A stretch of DNA of 64,000 nucleotides from NCBI GenBank assembly GCA_031551625.1, contig JAVBNJ010000030.1:5427-69426 (forward strand). The letters are read 5' to 3'. The notes below the pieces were generated by a model. The model worked only from the letters and a program-made list of their open reading frames with translations. It had not been told where the DNA came from and did not search any database. Both the position numbers and the translations under genes were made by a program. This stretch comes from JAVBNJ01 sp031551625 (GTDB taxonomy: Bacteria; Bacteroidota; Bacteroidia; Bacteroidales; UBA932). Below, piece by piece: positions 26,197-35,670 of this stretch; position 1 is the first letter of the stretch; each line of letters starts with the position of its first letter.

Positions 26197-26267
26197 ACAA
26201 AACACCCGCACAGCAAAAAGTTGTGAGAGCAAGAGAGGATTTGTATTTGAGGAGGCTGGGGTTATAA
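26197..26267 (+). repeat. Direct repeat, copy 2 (ybeY 3'-end remnant)
   Basis: Encodes, with no start of its own, TPAQQKVVRAREDLYLRRLGL and a stop codon, i.e. the last residues of a slightly different YbeY. It is about 83% identical to the resident 3' end at 25202-25272. It marks the far boundary of the toxin-antitoxin insertion. Confidence 0.85.
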
Positions 26268-26283
26268 ATACATTCAACAAACA

Positions 26284-26313
26284 AAAACCGGCGGCATGCA
26301 TGCCGCCGGTTTT
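26284..26313. terminator. Palindromic bidirectional terminator
   Basis: A 30-base perfect palindrome (core CCGGCGGCATGCATGCCGCC) flanked by A4 and T4, between the convergent toxin-antitoxin module and the BACON lipoprotein gene. Confidence 0.85.
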
Positions 26314-26341
26314 ACCCTGAATTCGCTTATATAACCAATGA

Positions 26342-27718
26342 TTATTGTTGTGTTGATGATGCTATTTTTTTCATCACCGTTTTGTTGCGTATGGTAAATG
26401 TGGCTTGGAATTTATTATCTTCATCCAGTGCTACTACGCGGTAGGTGCCACCGGGCGACGGCGTGTCGTCGGAAGCAAAGGTGATGGTAATGTCGCCATT
26501 CTCGTTACGCTCAATAGCAGCCGGAGGCGCGCTGGTCAATTGATTGCTGCCAATTAGCGCAGCGAAGAGGGTTTTGGCATATTGTGTATTCCACGAATTG
26601 ATAAATTGCGCGGGGATGTGCAATTTGCCTGTGTTGATAGCAACTATTTCAACAGTTGCGCCCAACTTGGCAATTTTAACGCCCGATGTCATCAATGCTA
26701 ATCCGTTAATAAATATTACACTTTCATCTTCACCTTGCTCTGTTCCCAGCGTAATGGTTACCTCGTAATTTTTTACACCTGTTGTAGAGTTGACAGGGTT
26801 GAGTTCTTCGGTAACCTCCCATGTACCTACCAAGTCGGAAACCTTCATAAACATTTCGCATGATACAATGGATACAATCTTTGTCGAGCTAGGCACACCA
26901 GCGCCCGATGCATTAACACCCGCAACGGTGTAGGAGCCGGTTTCGGTTACTACATAGCTTGCACTTGTTGCACCTCCGATAGCTTCCCCATTTTTATACC
27001 ATTGATACGACACCGCATTGGCAACAGGCTGTATAGAGAGTTCCACATTCTTGAGAGGACACATATTCTCCGATGTACCTGCTATTTCGCCTGCTGCAAC
27101 GGGTAACGGACATTGTGTAATGGTAATTCGTTTCTCTATACCGGGAGTTCCCACGCCCATTAAGTTAACGCCTGCTATGGTATATGCTCCGCTCTCGGTA
27201 GCTTCATATACAGGTTCGTTAGTTACAGCAACGGTCGTACCATTTCTGTACCATTGGTACGATGTAGCCCCTGTAATGGTTGCAGCAGTCAACTCAACCG
27301 ATATCGATACAGGGCAAACATTAGTGCTTGCTCCACTGATAGCGCCTGCTTCGGCGGGCAATGTCATGGCTCTGCCTGATTGTGTAACCGTTATTTCGTG
27401 CTTCAGCCCGCCGGTAGCCGTGACGCTTATCGTCCCCGTGCGTTGCGAGGTCGATGTGTTTTCAAGCGCTGATACGGTAATTATGGTAGCGCCCGCACCA
27501 CGGGCAGGATTGATCGACAGCCATTCGGTATTGGTTGATTTTACTACAGCCCACTCCACCGGAGTGTTTACCGTAAAATTTACCGCCGATCCGTTGGCAG
27601 GCAGCGTTAGTTGTGCAGGGTCAACCGACAGGCTTACCGCACTCTCGTTATCGCCACTACAGGCAACCAGCAACGCCACCAAGCATATCGACATGATATA
27701 TATTAGATGTTTTTTCAT
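26342..27718 (-). CDS. Surface lipoprotein with BACON domain and two Ig-like repeats
   Basis: 458 residues. Lipobox LVACSG (Cys near 20), a BACON domain (about 30-115: LSVDPAQLTLPANGSAVNFTV, WLSINPARGAGATIITVSAL), then two Ig-like repeats, each with SYQWY(R/K)NG and ESGAYTIAGVN/ETGSYTVAGVN (about 125-290), and a C-terminal domain starting LVGTWEVTEELNP that looks like a lipocalin-type module. BACON domains often bind glycans or mucins. Last gene of the five-gene minus-strand surface operon (46 bases after the barrel protein). Probably an accessory cell-surface lipoprotein; ligand unknown. Confidence 0.8.
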   Translation of the reverse strand: MKKHLIYIMSICLVALLVACSGDNESAVSLSVDPAQLTLPANGSAVNFTVNTPVEWAVVKSTNTEWLSINPARGAGATIITVSALENTSTSQRTGTISVTATGGLKHEITVTQSGRAMTLPAEAGAISGASTNVCPVSISVELTAATITGATSYQWYRNGTTVAVTNEPVYEATESGAYTIAGVNLMGVGTPGIEKRITITQCPLPVAAGEIAGTSENMCPLKNVELSIQPVANAVSYQWYKNGEAIGGATSASYVVTETGSYTVAGVNASGAGVPSSTKIVSIVSCEMFMKVSDLVGTWEVTEELNPVNSTTGVKNYEVTITLGTEQGEDESVIFINGLALMTSGVKIAKLGATVEIVAINTGKLHIPAQFINSWNTQYAKTLFAALIGSNQLTSAPPAAIERNENGDITITFASDDTPSPGGTYRVVALDEDNKFQATFTIRNKTVMKKIASSTQQ

Positions 27719-27763
27719 ATTGTGATTATTATATTTTTTATACTTCTTTTACTTCTAAATCCC

Positions 27764-28624
27764 TTAATTGGCACCCAACATACTTCCTTTGCCAAAGCTC
27801 AGGCGGAGCTTAACACCCACTGCCAGCAAATTCAACTTATCGCTTGATGCAGCAAGGCTTCCGTAACCAAAACCATCGGGGTATGATGTAGCCTGATTAT
27901 TGTACATAACCAGCGCAGAACTCTCGCCTTTATTAATGTTGTTCAAGCCATAGTCGAAATACACTCCGGCGTACAAGTTCAATGTTTCATTCAATTTAAA
28001 CTTGAAACCTGCTTCAGCCGACAGCATAAACGCCACATTCAAATCAAGGTCAGACTTCTGGTCTACGTCATAAATGCCAAAGCCCTTACCCGGCAAATCA
28101 TTTGCTCCTATGGGAACAGCCCACGACGGTATATAACCCGTAGTGTTGAGGTTACCCGTTGTTTTTACCGTTCCGCTTAACGGGATGCCGGCTTTAACGC
28201 CCAACGCGCCAAAAAATGCTGTTTTGCCTTGTGTTTGGAACTGTGCCATCAGGGGAATGGTAAGCATCATTGCCGATACCTTTTCTTTATAATCGGTGTA
28301 TGAATACATAAAATCGAATGCACTACCTGACCCCAACACTGCATTGCTTGTGCCGCTGATGTTGTTGGTAGTAGCCTTGCTGTTGTACATGGCAATGTTG
28401 ACACCTGTACCCACCGCCCATTGCGGCGCAAAGAAGTAGTGATAACCTACGCCAAATTCGCCACCGTAGCCGGGGGTATGGCTTACCGAGTTGTAGGAGT
28501 ATTGCAGCGAAGAAAGCCCGCCTCCACCGTTTACCGAAAACTCGTGACGGTGCTGTTGCGCCATTGCCGTACCGCACACACATAGTACAAATACCAGTGA
28601 TATTATTTTATTTTTCATAATCAT
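27764..28624 (-). CDS. Outer-membrane beta-barrel protein, paralogue 2
   Basis: 286 residues: signal peptide ending GTAMAQQ, then HEFSVNGGGGLSSLQYS and a porin-family barrel (GVGYHYFFAPQWAVGTGVNIAMYNSKA, FKLNETLNLYAGVYFDYGLNN, LLAVGVKLRLSF). It is clearly homologous to the barrel at 34761 (HEFMFNASGGLSTLQYS, LQLYTGAYFDYGLNN, LMTIGIKARIAF). Each follows directly after a giant T9SS protein gene, which suggests a partner role in its export or display; this is inference from gene order. Confidence 0.8.
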   Translation of the reverse strand: MIMKNKIISLVFVLCVCGTAMAQQHRHEFSVNGGGGLSSLQYSYNSVSHTPGYGGEFGVGYHYFFAPQWAVGTGVNIAMYNSKATTNNISGTSNAVLGSGSAFDFMYSYTDYKEKVSAMMLTIPLMAQFQTQGKTAFFGALGVKAGIPLSGTVKTTGNLNTTGYIPSWAVPIGANDLPGKGFGIYDVDQKSDLDLNVAFMLSAEAGFKFKLNETLNLYAGVYFDYGLNNINKGESSALVMYNNQATSYPDGFGYGSLAASSDKLNLLAVGVKLRLSFGKGSMLGAN

Positions 28625-28648
28625 TAATTTTTCTTTTTCAGATAAACA

Positions 28649-31600
28649 TTATTTAACCACCAGTTTTGTGGAATAGTTTACACCGTTAGGGCCTACCAGT
28701 TGCAACACATACACGCCTTGCTGCAGGCCGCTTGCATCAACCGAATTTTCTGCACCATATACCGGTATATTGCCTTTTACTAATATGCCATTCACATTGT
28801 ATATGTTGATAACAGAGCCTTCGGAAGCACCATTCATCTTAACGATAAATTTAGTACTTGATTCAACAGGGTTAGGATACACTGTTAAAGCAGTGCTACC
28901 GGCCGTGTGGCTGAATGGGCAAACGCTAACCGGTTTGTTATCGCTCGTCAACATCTCGCAGTGGTATGTGGCGTTAGCTTCGGCTTGAATAAAGGGTTTG
29001 GTTGCGCCCAGTATAGCCACTCCGTTTTTATACCATTGGAACGATACAAACGTAAATCCACCATTGGTTGCGGGGTTGCAGTTAATCATGGGAATATCAT
29101 CCCATTCGAAAACCATTATTTTATTAGTGCTACTATTCATCGGAATACCTACGCGCAATGTAGCCACATCGCTATAGGTACGTTCCGACCGTCCACTAAT
29201 TACCACGCGGTAGTTGCCGGCATCGGCAAGCGTTGCATTGTTTATTGTTAAATTCTGTGTGTTTGCACCACTGATATTTTGCCAGCTTGTACCGTTTTGT
29301 TTTTGCCATTGGTATGTAACTTCAAGCCCACTTGCTGCGATGTTGAAAGAATGATTTTCGCCACTACATACGCTAGCACTCACGGGTTGTTGCGATATAG
29401 TGTTGGGCTCCGCTTTTACGGTTAATGTACCATCAACTATTGTAAACGCATAACGGTCGGGCGATGTATTGTTCACTACCGGACGGATTGCGTACATGCC
29501 AGCTACCGATGTTTCATCAACATCTGTTGTGTAGCTTACCATTGCTGCAATATCGCTTTCCGTATCGCCATCCAAATACATGCCGCTAATACCTCCGGTA
29601 AACGTCGGGTTCGGTGTATTTTCAGTCCTTTCAGCATTATGGGCAGTTACTGTCATCACCGCTTTGGCAAACAAACATGTTGCCGGCGACAGTTCCGATT
29701 CCATTTCTGCATCGCCGTTGTAGGTGGCGGATATGGTATAGCAATGGTCTCCCGTAAAGGCTGTTTTATCTTTGAAAGAATGCTCTGTCATAGATTCTAT
29801 CAAAACACGCCCGCCGCGGTAAAGTTTGTAGGTAGTGGGTTTTACTGCTTCGGTTTCCAATACCACCGCCAAGTTCCAGTTAACGCTTATTTGAGATATT
29901 GACGATAACGGTGTAAAATCATCGCCTCTAAGCGCAATCAAATCGCCCTTGCCTTCCATAGCAGGGCCTGCATCGCAACCTGCCACAAACACATTGTCCG
30001 ATGCGCCACCCGCAGCTTGTATGTAGGAGTAGCTTACCATAAGTTCTTTAGTCACATCCAACGTAAGCGGATTAGTAAAGATAATACGGTTAAACTGTCC
30101 GGCCGTTAGACCTTCCATCGGTTGTGTATAAACAATTTGGCCATTCTGGCGAATGTTCACTTTCATAGATTGACCCAACACTTTCGGGAAAAACTCAATC
30201 CCCTTAATTTTCGCACCTTGGTAGGACAGCAAGTCACTCATATCAAATAATACGGCTATCTCCATTTCGGCAGGCGTACTGGCAGTAACACCAATAGCCG
30301 TATAATTTGTACCGTTATCCCAACGCAATAAAGTTGTAGCAGCATCGTCTTGTTTTGATATCTCTGCTGCACTTGCTCTAGCCGGTGTCGCACTTGTTGT
30401 GCTTGTCGAGATCAGTTTATACTTATCGGCCGATAACTTTTGATACGGTGTCAACACTACGTTTTGTATTGATTTCTCATCCATTTGTTTTTGTTCGGCA
30501 TCAGGCATGTTGGTATTGCTTGATTCTGCGGCAGATTTCGTAGGATTGATTCCTTTGCTCCAGCTTACGTTGATGTCTTTCTCATTATCATCGTATACGG
30601 CTTGGAAATTGCTGGGGTAGGAGCCGCCCTGTTTTACCAAAACGGTCAACGGATTGCCGCTTGCATAAACCGTAATTGCACCGTTGCGCACGGCATCTGT
30701 AGTGTTATTGGTGCAAGTAAACGTAAATGTACCCTTGCCTTCGGCGTCAACCGTGCCGTTTTGAGCACTTGGTATAATCCACGGATCAGTTTCCACTCTC
30801 CACGATTTACCGCTGGCGGTAAATGTGACCTCGCCCGTTGTTGCATCAACATCTTTTCTTTTGAAAGATGTAGCCGATGTAAGTTCGGCGGTAGTGTACG
30901 TAAATTCCGGTACAATATTCATTGACAAATAGAATCCTGAAAGCAGTGCAGGTATTGCCATCCATGTGTTTTGGTAGTATACATATACTGTACCGTACCC
31001 ATTACTGCGCGCCTCGGTTGTAGAAACGGCATACGCTCCGCTGGTCGACGATTTGGCAAGTACCACATGGAATGCGCCCGAAACGCCCGCCGGTTGCGGG
31101 AAGGTAACGGTTGTATAGCCCGAATTATTCAGGTTGGTAACTGTACTCGAAGCAAGCAGCGTACCCGGCATGCCATTTTTGTCGCTGTAAATACCCACCA
31201 ACATAACTGGCGTGCCCGACGTTACCAGGGTGTGTACTTTTACACTAGAAATTTCGCCGGTGGCCGGAGCTACGAAACGCTCAGAAATAAACGCAAAGTA
31301 ACCTGTACCGGGTGCTATTATATATTCGCTTCCGTCGCTGTAATATTGCGTGGGGTCTTCACCTTGTTGCACGTTCCACACCTCGGCAGTACCGCCCACT
31401 TTAATATAGTCGGGAATGGTAAGCTCACTTGTTCCGGCAGTATTTGTGGCTTTAAATGTTACCGGATAGGTGTTTTTTCCTTCGGGATATCTCACTTCAA
31501 ACAACCGGCTGGTTGAGGTAGCAGGATCTGCCCCCGGCAACTCCCATTCAAACGATTTGGGATAGTTTCTTGTTGTATCCTGATAAATGACCCGGCCTCC

Positions 31601-34600
31601 TGTAAGCGGCAGAAATTGCCCATAGTTTGATTTCATCGTAAACCCATTTGAGTACGACAGGAATGTGGGGATGGGTTTTTGAGCTTTTACGGTTACAACG
31701 CCATCAAAGGTTTTGGTGTTTTCTCCAAAGTTATTGGCTACTTTTAGCGTAGCGCTGTAAACCCCGTTGTTCATATATTTTGCCGTAGGATTTACTTCGG
31801 TAGTTGTTTCGTTGTTGCTGCCGGGCAATGTCCAACTCCATGACACGGGAGGCCCCGACGATAAATCGGTAAAGCTTACGGTTTCTCCTTCGTTGATTTC
31901 AATTTTGCCGCTGGGGTTGGGCGTAAACACGCGCACACCGTCAATCCCAATGTGGAAACCGCCATTACCCTTTACCTGCCAGGCAAATTTCAATGTTTTT
32001 CCGTTGTAACTACTCAAGTCAATAGTTTGCTTGCGCCATTGGTAGCCCATAGTCGTGTTCGCGTTTCCGGCAGTCCAAACTTGATCCCACGTAACGCCGT
32101 CATCCGAAGAGATGTAAAGCATGATGGTCATATTTGCCAATAATGTGCCTGAGTACTCCGTGTAAAACTCCATTTTTGTCGTAGCATCGGTAATGCTTAC
32201 AGCAGGCGACTTCAGCCAAGTGTCAACCATATTTGAACCGGATTCGGCAACTACCAAAGCCGAGAAAACGCTTGTAGGGTCTATTGTGCTAAAGAAATAG
32301 TTCTGCACATTGTTCTGCACCCATTGCGAGTTGCTTGTTCCGGGCTTTTCAATCACCCAACCTGCAGGTGGAAAAGCTTTTCTTACATCAAATCCTTCTT
32401 TTAATAAGTTACGCTCTGTAAGAGCTGTAAATTCAGCCACCGGAGCATCGGCGGCACCACACGATTTCTCAAATTTGATTTTTACATTCGGGCGATTGTC
32501 GTTTACCGTACCACTCACCATAGGCAGCGCTTGTCCATTGCCCACCCATTGCATGTGGGCATTAGTAGTTGTTGTGTAGTAACACTTAGAAGAAGTACTG
32601 ATAACTGTGCCCGTGGCACGCACCATAATCTTCAAATTCTTTGTACCACTATAGTTAAAAGGCATAGTAAGCTTAATTGTTGTCCATCCGGCATCGTTAA
32701 TCCAGTATGCCGAACTTTGATACACCAGTGTGGCGCCCGCTATTTCATTGAGCCATGTGTTACCTTCGGCAGCAAACGTAGCATTGTCAACCTCTTTTAT
32801 ATACACATACAGCGTGCGGGCATAAGCCGTTGCCAAGCCAGCGTTCCACGCAATTTCGGTAATTGATCCGGGCGTTGAACCCAATTCCCCAGGCGTATAA
32901 ATTGAAGAGCTGAGCGTGTGCAAATCCGTTGCACCGAAGGGGAAGGGGCTTTCGCCCGTACCTGTTCCAATATTCAGTATATCGGTACATGTTTTTTGTT
33001 TTTGTAGCACTGTTATGGTTTCCGATACTGACGATTCTTTTTCTGTTCCTTTATTAATAACAAGTTTAGCTTCGTAAGTACCCGGCGTATTGTAGGCAAT
33101 AACAGGTGGGATTTTTCCACTGAATGATGATGGCGAACCGCCCGCAAATAGCCAATCCCAAGTGGTTGCAGCAGTCGATACATCCTTAAAGGTTACCGAC
33201 TCCGAAGCATATATTTCCGATTTACTAACCATGAAAACTGCCACAGGGTCTATACCGGCGCTATATGTACCATCAATATATTCTAATCCTGTCCCTCTCG
33301 GGTCAAGATAATCTTTCATCTTTTGGGCACTTTGGTCCCAATGATACCAAAGCTTTCCGTATAAATTTTGGTAGGTAGGGTTATTACATGACGACGAGCC
33401 ACCCGTAAGCGTACCCACCACCCGCTTGTTTTGGTCGAACAACGGAGAACCCGACGAACCTTGCTCGGTAATACCATGTCCGTTTTGCGTGGCTGCAAAA
33501 AATATTTGCCAGTGCGCATTAGTTGCACCAATCTCGCCGGATGACATGACTGCAGTAGTAGTGTTGGCCGGTACTACGTATGTTGATATTTTTTTGATGT
33601 CGCCCGTCGGGTGGTGAATACCCACGCCACTTTCGGCCGCAATATTGCGCCTGTCCCATCCATTAAAATACACATTATAACTCTCAGGGATAGGTTCGTT
33701 CAAGCGGAGCAACGCACCATCGGCCCCACCGTTTAACGGAACGTCAACCAACATCGTTGCACCTACAATGGTGGGTGCGTCGGGGTCGTAGCCCGACGCG
33801 CTTTTACAACCCGGCGCCTCATAATGGAAGTAATAAATAGTTTGATTGTGATACCTTTCAGGCAAATCCATGTAACAGTGGTGAGCACTGAGGAATAACG
33901 GGTCGAGGTTTTGTGCCGTATTATTTATAAGCGTACCGCTGCAAAGGGCAAAACCTTGTTCAGTCCTTGTAAGAATACGGGCTACCCCTTTCTTTTGGTC
34001 TTGCCAATTATCACCTTCGGGACAATTCACATTCACCTCGCAGGCACCCGAAGGCCAGTTGATTTTAAAATCACTCCCTCTCAACTCCATGTGGTTGTAT
34101 CCATAGCCAATGCCCGAAATCACAATGCGAGGCTTATCGGCAGTGCTGCCATCAACCGTTATTTGTTGCTTCCTGATTTGCGTAGAACCCGCAATAGGCG
34201 TGTCTTTCAGTCCATCGGAAAGCGGTTCGGCATATTCCAAAATTACCTCATCGCCCCCTATTAACTCGGTAGCATACTCGGCGCGCTTGGGGTTGTTCTT
34301 CGACGTGTAGGCCCCCAGAACCTTCGAGTGGCTGGGGTTATAGATAAACAATTTTCCACCCGCAGGGATAACAAATTCATCATACGTAAGCAATATACCC
34401 AGTGCATTAGGTGCTTTGACTGATAAGCGCCAGATGCGTTGTCCGGAGGGTAAAGTAGTCCACTCTCCGGAATTTTCCATGGTCATGTGCACAGGAATAA
34501 TTTGGGCAATGCGCAACGGGTATCCCATTGCTTCCAGCTTTGCATCTTCTGCTTTCAATGCAGCTATATCAAAGTCTACCGGGATTTGTTTGGTTGTCAG

Positions 34601-34753
34601 ACTTTGTTTGCTTATACTTTTGTCAGAAAAACTTGGTGGCGTACCCCCTTCACTAATTTGTGCATTAGCGGGCGTAAGCCATATTACTGCCATCAACAGC
34701 AATACTATTTTTAGAAAAGAATTGTATCGTTTCATAGTTAAATTTATTTTCAT
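28649..34753 (-). CDS. Giant T9SS-exported trypsin-like protease with multiple binding domains
   Basis: 2034 residues (Met7 at 34735 is a likely alternative start). After the signal peptide and a propeptide-like region comes a serine-protease domain of the lysyl-endopeptidase type: SAHHCYMD (His near 289), GGADGALLRL (Asp near 344) and GSSGSPLFD (Ser near 434). Then PKD-like domains (ATTWDWLFAGGSPSSFSGK; SWSWTLPGSNNETTTEVNP), jelly-roll segments (KEGFDVRKAFPPAGWVIEKPG), an MBG-type domain (MTVTAHNAERTENTPNPTF), an Ig-like repeat (VTYQWQKQNGT) and a type A T9SS sorting domain in the last ~80 residues (TALTVYPNPVESSTKF ... STKLVVK). All three catalytic residues are present, so it is probably an active secreted or surface protease. 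Confidence 0.88.
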   Translation of the reverse strand: MKINLTMKRYNSFLKIVLLLMAVIWLTPANAQISEGGTPPSFSDKSISKQSLTTKQIPVDFDIAALKAEDAKLEAMGYPLRIAQIIPVHMTMENSGEWTTLPSGQRIWRLSVKAPNALGILLTYDEFVIPAGGKLFIYNPSHSKVLGAYTSKNNPKRAEYATELIGGDEVILEYAEPLSDGLKDTPIAGSTQIRKQQITVDGSTADKPRIVISGIGYGYNHMELRGSDFKINWPSGACEVNVNCPEGDNWQDQKKGVARILTRTEQGFALCSGTLINNTAQNLDPLFLSAHHCYMDLPERYHNQTIYYFHYEAPGCKSASGYDPDAPTIVGATMLVDVPLNGGADGALLRLNEPIPESYNVYFNGWDRRNIAAESGVGIHHPTGDIKKISTYVVPANTTTAVMSSGEIGATNAHWQIFFAATQNGHGITEQGSSGSPLFDQNKRVVGTLTGGSSSCNNPTYQNLYGKLWYHWDQSAQKMKDYLDPRGTGLEYIDGTYSAGIDPVAVFMVSKSEIYASESVTFKDVSTAATTWDWLFAGGSPSSFSGKIPPVIAYNTPGTYEAKLVINKGTEKESSVSETITVLQKQKTCTDILNIGTGTGESPFPFGATDLHTLSSSIYTPGELGSTPGSITEIAWNAGLATAYARTLYVYIKEVDNATFAAEGNTWLNEIAGATLVYQSSAYWINDAGWTTIKLTMPFNYSGTKNLKIMVRATGTVISTSSKCYYTTTTNAHMQWVGNGQALPMVSGTVNDNRPNVKIKFEKSCGAADAPVAEFTALTERNLLKEGFDVRKAFPPAGWVIEKPGTSNSQWVQNNVQNYFFSTIDPTSVFSALVVAESGSNMVDTWLKSPAVSITDATTKMEFYTEYSGTLLANMTIMLYISSDDGVTWDQVWTAGNANTTMGYQWRKQTIDLSSYNGKTLKFAWQVKGNGGFHIGIDGVRVFTPNPSGKIEINEGETVSFTDLSSGPPVSWSWTLPGSNNETTTEVNPTAKYMNNGVYSATLKVANNFGENTKTFDGVVTVKAQKPIPTFLSYSNGFTMKSNYGQFLPLTGGRVIYQDTTRNYPKSFEWELPGADPATSTSRLFEVRYPEGKNTYPVTFKATNTAGTSELTIPDYIKVGGTAEVWNVQQGEDPTQYYSDGSEYIIAPGTGYFAFISERFVAPATGEISSVKVHTLVTSGTPVMLVGIYSDKNGMPGTLLASSTVTNLNNSGYTTVTFPQPAGVSGAFHVVLAKSSTSGAYAVSTTEARSNGYGTVYVYYQNTWMAIPALLSGFYLSMNIVPEFTYTTAELTSATSFKRKDVDATTGEVTFTASGKSWRVETDPWIIPSAQNGTVDAEGKGTFTFTCTNNTTDAVRNGAITVYASGNPLTVLVKQGGSYPSNFQAVYDDNEKDINVSWSKGINPTKSAAESSNTNMPDAEQKQMDEKSIQNVVLTPYQKLSADKYKLISTSTTSATPARASAAEISKQDDAATTLLRWDNGTNYTAIGVTASTPAEMEIAVLFDMSDLLSYQGAKIKGIEFFPKVLGQSMKVNIRQNGQIVYTQPMEGLTAGQFNRIIFTNPLTLDVTKELMVSYSYIQAAGGASDNVFVAGCDAGPAMEGKGDLIALRGDDFTPLSSISQISVNWNLAVVLETEAVKPTTYKLYRGGRVLIESMTEHSFKDKTAFTGDHCYTISATYNGDAEMESELSPATCLFAKAVMTVTAHNAERTENTPNPTFTGGISGMYLDGDTESDIAAMVSYTTDVDETSVAGMYAIRPVVNNTSPDRYAFTIVDGTLTVKAEPNTISQQPVSASVCSGENHSFNIAASGLEVTYQWQKQNGTSWQNISGANTQNLTINNATLADAGNYRVVISGRSERTYSDVATLRVGIPMNSSTNKIMVFEWDDIPMINCNPATNGGFTFVSFQWYKNGVAILGATKPFIQAEANATYHCEMLTSDNKPVSVCPFSHTAGSTALTVYPNPVESSTKFIVKMNGASEGSVINIYNVNGILVKGNIPVYGAENSVDASGLQQGVYVLQLVGPNGVNYSTKLVVK

Positions 34754-34760
34754 AGGATTT

Positions 34761-35648
34761 TTATCTGAAAGCTATGCGTGCCTTGATACCAATGGTCATG
34801 AGATTAATTTTATCAACTCCCACGCCATTCGTTGCCGATTGCAGTGCACTGTTGTAGCTGTAAGGAGCAGTTGCACCTTTGTATACCACCATTGTGTTAC
34901 CGCTTGGGGTGTAAATGTTATTCAACCCATAGTCGAAATAGGCGCCGGTGTAGAGTTGCAAGCGGTCGGTCAATCGCCATTTCATACCGGCTTCGAGTGC
35001 CAACATGCATGTGAACTTCAAATCCAAATCGCCATCGTACGAAGGATTGGCAAGGATTCGGAAGCCAAGCGATTCGTCGGTATACGTTTCGCCCGTGTAT
35101 TTCGACTCGCCTGTAACTGCCAGTGAAGTTGCGTCAGCCTTGTATGTCGACGTTAACGGAATACCAAATTTGAAACCCGCTGCGGCATAAAACTGATTTT
35201 TCGCTACAGGCAATGAATACTGCGCCATTAACGGAATGTTGAGGTACATGGCCGATTGTTTTTCTTCATAAGATGCATAATCACCATGGATAAAGAATCG
35301 AGTGTCGCTCCCCGGAGGAGGCGTTGGTGTAATGGGCGGCGAGGGTATTTCGTAACTCTCGCTCACCGCATCGGCTTTAAACGTGCTGTTGTAAAACGCA
35401 AGGTCAAGACCCGTTGTAAAGCCCCATGTTTCGGTAAAGTTGTAGGTATAGCCAAGCCCGAAACCGCCGCCAAAGCTGCTACTGCGCGAACCTGTGGAAA
35501 CGCTGTATTGCAGGGTTGACAAGCCGCCCGAAGCATTAAACATAAACTCATGCGGAGTAGTTTGCTTCTCCTGTATCACGTCTTGTTCCTGTGCCGTAGC
35601 AACGGAGGCAAGAAACAGACTGAGTATTGTAATGTATATTTTTTTCAT
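34761..35648 (-). CDS. Outer-membrane beta-barrel protein, paralogue 1
   Basis: 295 residues: signal peptide ending VATAQEQ, then HEFMFNASGGLSTLQYS, FGGGFGLGYTYNFTETWGFTTGLDLAFYNS, and a barrel ending LMTIGIKARIAFR. Homologous to the barrel at 27764. It lies 22 bases after the 2153-residue T9SS protein and 7 bases before the protease gene, so it is co-transcribed with both. Not of the PorP/SprF family by sequence, though the position next to T9SS cargo is reminiscent of SprF partners. Confidence 0.8.
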   Translation of the reverse strand: MKKIYITILSLFLASVATAQEQDVIQEKQTTPHEFMFNASGGLSTLQYSVSTGSRSSSFGGGFGLGYTYNFTETWGFTTGLDLAFYNSTFKADAVSESYEIPSPPITPTPPPGSDTRFFIHGDYASYEEKQSAMYLNIPLMAQYSLPVAKNQFYAAAGFKFGIPLTSTYKADATSLAVTGESKYTGETYTDESLGFRILANPSYDGDLDLKFTCMLALEAGMKWRLTDRLQLYTGAYFDYGLNNIYTPSGNTMVVYKGATAPYSYNSALQSATNGVGVDKINLMTIGIKARIAFR

Positions 35649-35670
35649 ATTTTCTTTCTTGATGGTTAGG

